Part shown: positions 18,028-24,729 of the stretch, piece by piece
Position numbering within the stretch: position 1 is the stretch's first letter
Layout of the letters: the number at the start of each line of letters is the position of its first letter
Source of the DNA: JAAOIF01 sp965206195
GTDB lineage: Bacteria; Pseudomonadota; Gammaproteobacteria; PS1; Pseudothioglobaceae
Assembly (NCBI GenBank): GCA_965206195.1
Contig: CBDBIZ010000011.1
Coordinates: 1,488,001-1,552,000 of the forward strand
Reading direction: 5' to 3'
Length of the DNA: 64,000 nucleotides
The notes under the pieces: model-generated
Told to the model about the DNA's origin: nothing
The model's input: the letters and a program-made list of their open reading frames with translations, nothing else
Databases searched by the model: none
Program-made: the position numbers and the translations under genes

Positions 18028-18479
18028 CTACTGAACAGAGTCATTTAAAAGCTCTGTATAACCAACAAAATCCAAAGACTTGCCACCAAGTCTCGCAATT
18101 GTTCGAGCTGAATTATCAAACCCTGTTAACACTAATTCCTGCATTAAAAACAACTACTCGCCATAGTGTCATTAAGCATACTCAGCAAAACGACTTATAT
18201 TTATTGGTTGAAGAAACCACGCCTTATACAGCCACATTTATTTTCACTCATATTCTATCGACTGGCATTCAGCGCCTTGAGATTAAAGTTAGAATCTATT
18301 TTGACGCACAACTCGTTGAGATGATTTGCGTATGTAGCAAAACTGTGCTCAATAATCAACATCCCTACTTAGCACAATGCTCAGATATGGATATACAATG
18401 GGAGCTAAATAGTTTTCTTGAACGTCGGCTGAACTACTGCTTGGACAACTATCAAACAAAATCATGGCAGACAAACTAA
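18018..18479 (+). CDS. DUF1249 (YqiB-like) protein
   Basis: 153 residues, a DUF1249 protein: it begins near a LFELNYQTLLTLIP segment and has RIYFDAQLVEMICVCS, family-typical. Function unknown; it is usually next to cpdA and nudF. Overlaps cpdA and the following 5'-nucleotidase gene, suggesting one transcript from alr through 19363. Confidence 0.85.
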   Translation: MDITTEQSHLKALYNQQNPKTCHQVSQLFELNYQTLLTLIPALKTTTRHSVIKHTQQNDLYLLVEETTPYTATFIFTHILSTGIQRLEIKVRIYFDAQLVEMICVCSKTVLNNQHPYLAQCSDMDIQWELNSFLERRLNYCLDNYQTKSWQTN

Positions 18480-19363
18480 AAAATAGCGAAAAAAAATTGG
18501 TGATTGCCATCTCATCAAGAGCCTTGTTTGATTTGGATGAATCTCATCAAATCTACAAACAATATGGTGTTAAGGCGTATGCTAAACACCAACAACAAAA
18601 CGAAACAGTGATTTTACAACCCGGCGTTGGTTTCTCTTTAGTCAAAAAATTACTCACACTCAATACTGACAAAAATCCAATTGATGTAATTTTACTCTCT
18701 CGCAACAGTGCTGATACTGGCTTACGCATTTTTAATTCAATTGAGCACTACAGGCTTAATATCTCGCGTGCTGCCTTTACCCGCGGCGAGCCTACGCACA
18801 ATCTGGTCGGTGCATTCAAAGCAGATTTATTCCTATCTAGCAACTATTCTGATGTACAAAAAGCCCTCAGCTCAGGATTTGCAGCCGCCTCAATTGTGGG
18901 CAGCGGTTCAAAAAATTCACACCCAACCCAACTACGTATTGCCTTTGATGGTGATTGCGTGATATTTTCGGATGAATCTGAGCAAATCTACCAAGAAAAA
19001 GGCTTAAAAGCCTTTGCTGAAAACGAACGCAACGCAGCTAATATCGAACTCAAAGCTGGGCCTTTTAAATGTTTTTTGCAATCCCTGCACAAAATTCAAT
19101 CCGCTTTTCCTGAAACCAATAATCCTATCAGAACTGCACTGGTTACCGCGCGCTCAGCCCCCTCACACAAACGCGTCATTCACACCATGCGAGCCTGGGG
19201 TATTCGCATTGATGAATCATTCTTTTTAGGTGGCTTAGATAAAGGTGCTTTTTTAAAAGAATTTGGCGCTGATATTTTTTTTGATGACCAACATCAACAC
19301 TGTCAATCTGCCGCTCAATACGTCCCTACTGGACATGTGCCAAATGACGTGAGCAATCAATAA
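18464..19363 (+). CDS. Cytosolic 5'-nucleotidase-like protein (PF06189)
   Basis: 299 residues. Family features: AISSRALFDLDESHQIY near the start, the middle AFDGDCVIFSDESE with HAD-like aspartates, TARSAPSHKRVIHTMRAWGI, and FLGGLDKGAFLKEFGADIFFDD near the end. Relatives (animal NT5C1 and bacterial proteins) dephosphorylate nucleoside monophosphates, probably AMP. Start overlaps the DUF1249 gene. Substrate inferred from family only. Confidence 0.85.
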   Translation: MADKLKNSEKKLVIAISSRALFDLDESHQIYKQYGVKAYAKHQQQNETVILQPGVGFSLVKKLLTLNTDKNPIDVILLSRNSADTGLRIFNSIEHYRLNISRAAFTRGEPTHNLVGAFKADLFLSSNYSDVQKALSSGFAAASIVGSGSKNSHPTQLRIAFDGDCVIFSDESEQIYQEKGLKAFAENERNAANIELKAGPFKCFLQSLHKIQSAFPETNNPIRTALVTARSAPSHKRVIHTMRAWGIRIDESFFLGGLDKGAFLKEFGADIFFDDQHQHCQSAAQYVPTGHVPNDVSNQ

Positions 19364-19450
19364 TCTAAAAAACATAAGCAAGTAAAAGTTAGCCCAATTA
19401 GATTGTTAAAGTAGTACAATGAACAGTAATTAAATAGCTCATCATTTATC

Positions 19451-19912
19451 ATGCAATTTATCCAATATACACTGCGCTTAATTACTATTACAATCGCGTT
19501 ATTAGCTTTTTCTACGCAAACTGTGTCTGGCGCATCAGAGCCTGTATTTAGCACTGCAAGCCAAGCCATTCGCGGCTACGACCCAGTAGCTTATTTCACC
19601 CAAAGTCAGGCAGTTGCAGGCATTGGACAACTTACACACCTTTATAAAAATAACAATTGGTATTTTTCTTCTACCCAAAATCGTGATAAATTTATCGCCA
19701 ATCCTCAGGATTATGCGCCACAATATGGTGGTTATTGCGCTTATGCAATGAGCTTTGGTAAACTCGCTAGCACCGACCCTGAAGCATGGACAATTAAACA
19801 AGGCAAATTGTATCTAAATTATAATAAAACCACACGCCGCATTTGGCTCAAAGATGTGGACAATAATATCAATAAAGCCGATAAAAATTGGGCTCAATTA
19901 TTAAGGCGTTAA
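19451..19912 (+). CDS. Exported YHS-domain protein
   Basis: 153 residues with an N-terminal signal peptide (about 1-29, ending before ASEPVFS). The YHS region includes RGYDPVAYF, WYFSSTQNRDKFIANP and YGGYCAYAMSFGK. YHS domains are linked to metal-handling and oxidoreductase proteins. The gene ends just left of the integrated element, so it marks the old chromosomal side. Confidence 0.85.
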   Translation: MQFIQYTLRLITITIALLAFSTQTVSGASEPVFSTASQAIRGYDPVAYFTQSQAVAGIGQLTHLYKNNNWYFSSTQNRDKFIANPQDYAPQYGGYCAYAMSFGKLASTDPEAWTIKQGKLYLNYNKTTRRIWLKDVDNNINKADKNWAQLLRR

Positions 19913-19966
19913 AAAATAAAAATATGCCTTGAATGTAGCGAAGAAATACTCTTGAGGCGCCATATT
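19911..19966 (-). terminator. Terminator on the minus strand, probably the original tRNA-Arg terminator
   Basis: AATATGCCTT (19921-19930) pairs with the region ending GAGGCGCCATATT; on the minus strand the stem is followed by a T-rich run (19920 down to 19911). Before the element inserted, the tRNA-Arg at the right would have run into this sequence. It may also end the YHS gene on the plus strand. Confidence 0.5.
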
Positions 19967-19994
19967 TACCTCATAAAAAATAAAGGTTTCAAGT

Positions 19995-20040
19995 TTGGTG
20001 CGCTCGAGGTGATTCGAACACCCGACATTTGGCTTCGGAG
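19995..20040. repeat. Left attachment site copy (partial tRNA-Arg 3' end)
   Basis: 46 bases identical to 30617-30662, covering the tRNA 3' end with CCA back to the anticodon loop. Beyond 20040 the match stops (T against G), so this copy is not a working tRNA. Confidence 0.93.
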
Positions 20041-20171
20041 TTAATTTTTTTGTGCATTACGCTATTTTAACCTAATTCATCAATCATTCACAAACCTTAA
20101 CACAGTAGTATCTGTGATAAAATCCAACCTTAATTAAACTTTTTGTGTTTTTGCCTAATTTAATACAAAAA

Positions 20172-20192
20172 GTTACACTATGGTTACATTTT
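20172..20192. repeat. Left copy of an end-proximal repeat (candidate arm-type or operator site)
   Basis: GTTACACTATGGTTACATTT with one further T; it recurs with one base changed at 30516-30536 in the same orientation. Each contains GTTACA twice, 11 bases apart. It lies 132 bases inside the left end. Confidence 0.55.
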
Positions 20193-20219
20193 AAAAACTG
20201 TCTAACTAACTTAATCAGC

Positions 20220-20588
20220 ATGAAAACATTAATCAAAAAATATCTAAAACTGGGTGATAATTTTTACGATGAGAGAGCAGCAAGTTTAGGCTTTTCTTTT
20301 TTTATCGTGCTTTTTTCACTAATCATTACTACCGACAACAAGCAAGAATTTGTTATAGATAAATTTTTATACATCTATTTAGTGCTTTCAGTAGCTTCAA
20401 TGATGGTAATTTACATATTCTTATCGTTAAGAAAAATTATTACTGATAAGAGTGATTTTAATCTAAAGGCATATACAGGTCTTTATCTTTTGCATTCTAT
20501 ATTAATCCCTTTGGCTATTGGTGTTGTAATCTACTTTTTTGAAATTTTAGAATATCTAATTGATTTATATCCAGCGATAAATGCCTAA
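20220..20588 (+). CDS. Hypothetical membrane protein of the element
   Basis: 122 residues from the ATG at 20220; a longer in-frame start at 20145 exists but lies close to the repeat at 20172-20192. Three membrane segments are visible (about 21-35, 48-68 and 90-112). It overlaps the integrase start by eight bases, so the two are likely co-transcribed. I do not recognise the family; a sequence of this type before an integrase may be a superinfection or regulatory protein, but there is no motif to say so. Confidence 0.6.
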   Translation: MKTLIKKYLKLGDNFYDERAASLGFSFFIVLFSLIITTDNKQEFVIDKFLYIYLVLSVASMMVIYIFLSLRKIITDKSDFNLKAYTGLYLLHSILIPLAIGVVIYFFEILEYLIDLYPAINA

Positions 20589-21732
20589 TTTTACTAAGGA
20601 ATATTTAAACTCAATACTTGCCACCGATAAACAGCAAAATATCAAAGATGATAAAACGCAAGGCTTATATATTACGATTAGCAAAAAAGGCAATAAAGCT
20701 TTTTATCTAATAAAGAAAGTCAAAAGCAAAACCGAAAGAATAAAGATTGGAAAATATCCTGATATTACCATTCCCCAAGCCCGCACACGTTGTGCAGAAC
20801 TCAAACAACAAATAGAACTGGGCAATAACCCCAACGATATTAAACGCCAAAAACAACAAGAATTAACCTTAAATGATTTGTTTGATATTTACCTTGAGCA
20901 ACATATTAGAGTGCAGGAAAGAGACGAAAAACACGCAATTTATCACTATCAAAGATATTTAAAGCCACTACACAAAAAACGCCTATCTAATATCACTAAA
21001 GCCGATGTTTTTAAACTACAAAAAACCTTAAAAAATGATATTGGTAATCGCACGGCAAACAAAGCCACTACCCTACTAAAAGCAATGTTTAACCGTGCCA
21101 TAGATTGGGATTTATGGGATAAAAACAATCCTGTTAGAGGTGTGGCAAAACTTGAGGAAAAAGCAAGAACACGGTATTTAAGGCAACAAGAGGAAAAACA
21201 ATTTTTCACCACCTTAGATGAAGTTTATAACCCTACTATGCGGGCATTTTTTTATCTGCTTTTTTATACTGGTGCAAGATGTAGCGAACTACGAGCCATG
21301 CAGTGGAAAGATTTGCACTCACAAGACGGCATAACCACTTGGGAATATGTTCAAAGCAAAACGAAAAACACCAAAATCACGCCAATTATCAAGCAAGCAA
21401 GCGAACTGTTAGAGCAACTTAAACAGCATTCTAAGAATAAATATGTGCTTTATAGCCCCACCAGTAAAAAAGGCTACCTGCAATCACCACAAAGAGCATG
21501 GCAACAACTGATTAAACAAGCAAAGATAACAGAGAATTTCAGAATACATGATGTTAGGCACACGGTGGCTACTTGGTTATCCAACGAGCGAGTTAGTCCA
21601 TATATGATTGACGACCACTTAGGACACGCTAAAAGAAATGTTACTGCTATCTATGTTAGCCAAGATATAAAAGCCCATTTAGAAGCAGTCAACACTATTT
21701 TTAACAAGTTAGAAAAAAGATTAGATATTTAA
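20581..21732 (+). CDS. int: Tyrosine-type site-specific integrase
   Basis: 383 residues. Residues 1-90 are a DUF4102-type arm-binding domain (KTQGLYITISKKGNKAFYL, IKIGKYPDITIPQAR), then the core-binding domain (about 95-190) and the catalytic domain: R233 in GARCSELR, H323-x-x-R326 in HDVRHT, H346/H349 in DHLGH and nucleophile Y358 in AIYVS. All catalytic residues are present, so it should be active. This P4-family integrase type uses tRNA genes. It lies by the left repeat, the end away from the intact tRNA. Confidence 0.95.
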   Translation: MPNFTKEYLNSILATDKQQNIKDDKTQGLYITISKKGNKAFYLIKKVKSKTERIKIGKYPDITIPQARTRCAELKQQIELGNNPNDIKRQKQQELTLNDLFDIYLEQHIRVQERDEKHAIYHYQRYLKPLHKKRLSNITKADVFKLQKTLKNDIGNRTANKATTLLKAMFNRAIDWDLWDKNNPVRGVAKLEEKARTRYLRQQEEKQFFTTLDEVYNPTMRAFFYLLFYTGARCSELRAMQWKDLHSQDGITTWEYVQSKTKNTKITPIIKQASELLEQLKQHSKNKYVLYSPTSKKGYLQSPQRAWQQLIKQAKITENFRIHDVRHTVATWLSNERVSPYMIDDHLGHAKRNVTAIYVSQDIKAHLEAVNTIFNKLEKRLDI

Positions 21733-21734
21733 TT

Positions 21735-22532
21735 ATGGATAAAATTGAGAATAAGATTGTTAGTTACTTTTTAGAGGAATTTGGAAAAAATAATTTAACG
21801 GCAATTAGAATAAAGCCAATACAAGTTAAATACCCAGATAAACTGGATTTTATCAATAATCATCTTAGACATCGGGTTTTGAAGTCAATAAACCAATATG
21901 AGTTTATACCTCACTTTGAAACTATTGTAAAAGTCAACTCCGCCTATAAAACAGAATTAGTAAAAGATATTGAGATTGTTTATTTATACTTCAAAAAATT
22001 ACATTCTAATCCTGATGTAGATGAAGTTAGGGCTACATTATCGGATGTTTATAGCAACATAAATTTAAACAAACAAAGAGCATTGGAGTGTCTTTACTAT
22101 TTAACAGAGTCTAGTGGTTTTTTATCTTATTCAGTAGATATAAAAAACGGGAAAGTTGTATTCGGCGAAACAAAAAACTTTTTTATGCTTGACGATTTTT
22201 TAAGATATAAAACTTATGGCGAATATTTAGAGCAAGTAACCGAATGGTGGTCTAAACACGATGATGAATGGTTAAGTGGAATAAATCAAAATAATCAAAT
22301 AGAGACAAAAAATAAAACATCTAACAGCCCAACAAAGCAAGATAGAGAATGTTGCATAAAAACGGCTAAGGAACTATGGAAACAAGACCCAGCCATAAAA
22401 ATTAGCACAATGGTTCAAAAAAAGGAGTTGCAAATAGAGTGCAGTGCTAAACAATACAACGACAGAACAGTGTAAGACTGGATTAGAGGGTTATGCCCTA
22501 ATCCAAAAGTAGGCAGACCAAGCAACAAATAA
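21735..22532 (+). pseudogene. Hypothetical phage/element protein with probable premature stop
   Basis: Opens three bases after int. The first stop (22473-22475) falls inside a typical C-terminus: after YNDRTV the same frame goes on DWIRGLCPNPKVGRPSNK and stops at 22530-22532. This tail (x-T-V-x-W-I-..-P-..-GRP) is common in element-encoded proteins, so the TAA likely comes from a K codon (AAA to TAA). The first part is helical and charged, with no motif I recognise. As written the product is 246 residues, 18 or so short, and may still work. Confidence 0.6.
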
Positions 22533-22761
22533 GCAGGTTTTATCCTGCATATTAAATTCATCCATCAACTAGAACACTGACTACACCAACAATAAAAATA
22601 GAAGGACATCAAATCCTACCTATTTACCAATAAATACAGCCTATATCCACTCCCAATTATTATTTTAAACTGTGTGCACCTTTACGGGATTAAACCTGTG
22701 ATTGTTTAACAAGAATGGCGATTAACGCTATTCACTTTTTAAATAAAACGGAGTAATAAAA
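22533..22761. other. Gene-free stretch before the AlpA-like gene
   Basis: 229 bases with no supported gene. GGAG at about 22750 is the ribosome binding site of the next gene; GATTGTTTAACAAG and GGCGATTAACGC are the only notable words. It may hold the promoter of 22762. Confidence 0.4.
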
Positions 22762-22959
22762 ATGAGTAAACCAAACTTACTAACAACAAAAGAAGCAGCC
22801 GATTATATTCACGTTGCACCTGAAACTTTATCGGTATGGCGTTCAACTGGCAGACATAACCTACCTTATATCAAAATTGGTAAATATGTTAAATATGATG
22901 AAAAGGATCTATTGGCTTTTATCGAGCAAAGAAAATTCAACAGAACGGAGGTGGAATAA
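22762..22959 (+). CDS. AlpA/excisionase-type helix-turn-helix protein
   Basis: 65 residues, HTH_17 fold: LLTTKEAADYIHVAPETLSVWRSTG, then LPYIKIGKYVKYDEKDLLAFIEQR, the usual length and motif. Relatives act as excisionases or as activators of int (AlpA). GGAG lies before the ATG. It sits between the integrase block and the replication block, which fits a role in excision or in switching on element genes. Confidence 0.85.
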   Translation: MSKPNLLTTKEAADYIHVAPETLSVWRSTGRHNLPYIKIGKYVKYDEKDLLAFIEQRKFNRTEVE

Positions 22960-22971
22960 TGAACCACCCAA

Positions 22972-22999
22972 TAAAAAACCCCGCTGTGCAGAGCGGGGC
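22972..22999 (-). terminator. Terminator for minus-strand transcription (likely hicAB 1)
   Basis: Seven-base stem CCCCGCT/AGCGGGG around a six-base loop; read on the minus strand it is followed by TTTTTT. It stands 238 bases downstream of the hicB stop at 23238, so a leftward hicAB transcript would end here. The spacer 23000-23237 has no supported gene; it holds several TTTTTAAACA repeats and a CACCTG/CAGGTG stem. Confidence 0.7.
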
Positions 23000-23237
23000 T
23001 TGGAAAATCCATATCAAGCAACAAGCATTTAATGAATTTAAGTGTAATTCTACCCTGTTAGGTAAAATTAAACAAGACTTTTGGCAAAATAAAGGCAGTT
23101 GTCTAACACCTGTTACCCAAATACTAACAAGGGATACAGCGATTTTTAAACAGTTTTTAAACACCTGCTTAACAACCCGCCCCCGCCTTTTTAAACAGGT
23201 GGTTAATTACTGCTTAAATTGGTTTAAAAATGCTAAT

Positions 23238-23564
23238 TTAATGAGAGGCATGCTCAATAATAGCACGCTCAACAAATTTATTAATGCTAATCCCTTCGGT
23301 TTTTGCTCTTGCGGTAACCAAAGAATGAATATCGGGTGTAGTCCTAATCATCATCTTGCCACTAAAAGGCTTTTTAGGTTTTCTACCAGTTTTCTCGCAA
23401 GCCTCAAGATAAGCGTCTATAGACAACTTAAATTCCTCGTAAAGTTGCTCAACATCTTTAGCGTCAAATGCAATAAAAGCGTGAGGCACATTTACAACCT
23501 TGCCTACAAGTATTTGGTCGTGTTCGTCAAAAGTAACGCTGGCTTGGTATCCTTTATATTCCAT
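23238..23564 (-). CDS. hicB: HicB-family antitoxin (pair 1)
   Basis: 108 residues. N-terminal HicB_LK-type half (MEYKGYQASVTFDEHDQILVG, DAKDVEQLYEEFKLSIDAYLEAC) and C-terminal RHH-like half (RTTPDIHSLVTARAKTEGISINKFVERAI). It binds HicA and probably represses its own promoter. GGAGTAAAC precedes the ATG; it follows the toxin gene by five bases in the toxin-first order usual for hicAB. The opposite strand is open but has no gene sense. Confidence 0.9.
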   Translation of the reverse strand: MEYKGYQASVTFDEHDQILVGKVVNVPHAFIAFDAKDVEQLYEEFKLSIDAYLEACEKTGRKPKKPFSGKMMIRTTPDIHSLVTARAKTEGISINKFVERAIIEHASH

Positions 23565-23569
23565 AATGT

Positions 23570-23854
23570 TTACTCCAAAATATTTTCATTTTTTAAAAAC
23601 TCTACCAGTTGCTTAACAACATACGGTTTTAACACTGGCTTGGGATGTGGTTTGTGTAAAACAATAAAAACACCCTCAACACTAAAAGTAACACGAGAGC
23701 CACTGCCCTCTATCCTTTCAAACCCTAAGGCGAACAATAGGCTATCAACTTCATCAAACCTAATATTTCTTAAAGTTGGTTTAGTTAGTAGTTTTGATAA
23801 AGTTTTTCTATGCTTATTGTTCACAGATAGAATGATAACACAAAATAATATCAT
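23570..23854 (-). CDS. hicA: HicA-family mRNA interferase toxin (pair 1)
   Basis: 94 residues from ATG at 23854; GTG at 23824, which gives the more typical N-terminus VNNKHRKTL, may be the real start. Double-stranded-RNA-binding-like fold with GSGSRVTFSVEG, HKPHPKPVLKPY and VVKQLVEFLKN. The position of the usual catalytic H in GSH is R here, as in the HKPHP subfamily, where the later histidines are conserved. Cleaves mRNA when not bound by HicB. No clear ribosome binding site for either start. Confidence 0.85.
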   Translation of the reverse strand: MILFCVIILSVNNKHRKTLSKLLTKPTLRNIRFDEVDSLLFALGFERIEGSGSRVTFSVEGVFIVLHKPHPKPVLKPYVVKQLVEFLKNENILE

Positions 23855-23861
23855 TTTGCGC

Positions 23862-23890
23862 TTGACAAGTGCGAAGTTTCAGAGTATCTT
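23862..23890 (+). promoter_or_regulatory. Strong sigma70 promoter, rightward
   Basis: Perfect -35 TTGACA (23862-23867), 17-base spacer, -10 TATCTT (23885-23890). It diverges from hicAB and drives the leader and replication genes from about 23897. Confidence 0.75.
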
Positions 23891-23910
23891 TATAAGCAAT
23901 ACTACATATA

Positions 23911-23947
23911 GCGGAACAAACCGCACCCGTCAGCAAGCGGTTTTTTT
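23911..23947 (+). terminator. Leader terminator with competing hairpin (attenuator-like)
   Basis: AACCGC (23919-23924) pairs with GCGGTT (23937-23942) and runs into seven T, an intrinsic terminator about 25-50 bases after the start point. An alternative hairpin GCGG (23911-23914)/CCGC (23921-23924) would block it. The two are mutually exclusive, the layout of an attenuator. Confidence 0.65.
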
Positions 23948-24112
23948 ACGCCTATTATTTAGGCAGTTGTTCGAGCCAGTTTATGGCGGGTTGATAAAGG
24001 GAAATACAAGACCTTCGAGGAATACCCTTAGCCGACTATATGCGGTATTTGAGACCCGCCACCCTATTAATACGGTTGGTGGATTTAATAATACATATAG
24101 GAGGGCATAATT
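23948..24112 (+). ncRNA. Structured leader, possible C4/CI-type immunity RNA
   Basis: GGCGGGT (23985-23991) pairs with ACCCGCC (24054-24060), enclosing CTTCGAGGAATACCC, CGACTATATGCGG and similar words; CCACC and GGTGG make a second stem at 24059-24082. There is no open frame. The position (between an early promoter and the replication operon) and the word TATGCGGTATTTGAGACCCG recall C4 antisense RNA of phages P1/P7 and the P4 CI RNA. That likeness is from memory and not proven. Confidence 0.45.
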
Positions 24113-24418
24113 ATGTCTAATCAAAACCAACAGGCTATCCACGCCTTAAAACAAGCAGTATCATCAGAGAACCTTAACCACTACGATAAAAGTCATTGGG
24201 CTTTAAGTGAAGTTAAAAACGTCTTGGAATTTATCGAGGATAGTTTAGAGCACTACAATTACAAAAAAGCCAGTTTTGCACCTAAACCATTGGCAAGTAT
24301 TGTCCGCTTGGTTAATAAAGAAATTGCATATTTAGACGATGAATTAGAACGCAATTATGATAATGTAAAAGAATTTATCGACCCACAAGATGAAGCAATC
24401 GAGGGGGTGAAAAAGTGA
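24113..24418 (+). CDS. Hypothetical element protein A (replication operon)
   Basis: 101 residues, acidic, helical; strong AGGAGG site 11 bases before the ATG. First gene of a three-gene operon ending in the primase/helicase, and its last four bases overlap the next gene. No family recognised and no catalytic motif; possibly a small DNA-binding or replication accessory protein by position only. Confidence 0.6.
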   Translation: MSNQNQQAIHALKQAVSSENLNHYDKSHWALSEVKNVLEFIEDSLEHYNYKKASFAPKPLASIVRLVNKEIAYLDDELERNYDNVKEFIDPQDEAIEGVKK

Positions 24419-24729
24419 AACACTCAATCATTGACAGGTGCAATATGGCACTGGATAAATTCGGCTTTTACCCAAGTATTGAGAGCATAGAGCCTGAAAC
24501 GATTAATATCGTTCACACTGAAACTGGAACGCCCTATTTTTGGTATTACTTGGTTTTAAGAAATGACAGGAATTGGAATTTTGTTTTTGGCAGTGTTAAA
24601 AGCAACAAAACCTACAAATGGAAACAAGGCAAAAAGAAACTACCTAACAGCCATATTAAAAATATCAGGCTTGAAGTTAGCGAGAAACTCAAAGAAATTG
24701 CCTTAGTTAGATTTGGGGGTGCGTTATGA
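24415..24729 (+). CDS. Hypothetical element protein B (replication operon)
   Basis: 104 residues, rich in aromatic and basic residues (GTPYFWYYLVLRNDRNWNF). Overlaps both neighbours by four bases (ATGA), so it is translationally coupled to the primase gene. No family recognised. Confidence 0.6.
   Translation: MKHSIIDRCNMALDKFGFYPSIESIEPETINIVHTETGTPYFWYYLVLRNDRNWNFVFGSVKSNKTYKWKQGKKKLPNSHIKNIRLEVSEKLKEIALVRFGGAL

Noticed and set aside
22959..24110. Plus-strand open frame of 383 codons after the AlpA-like gene
   Set aside because: It is mainly the antisense of hicB and hicA and then runs through the leader with its promoter and terminator. It has no domain or family sense.
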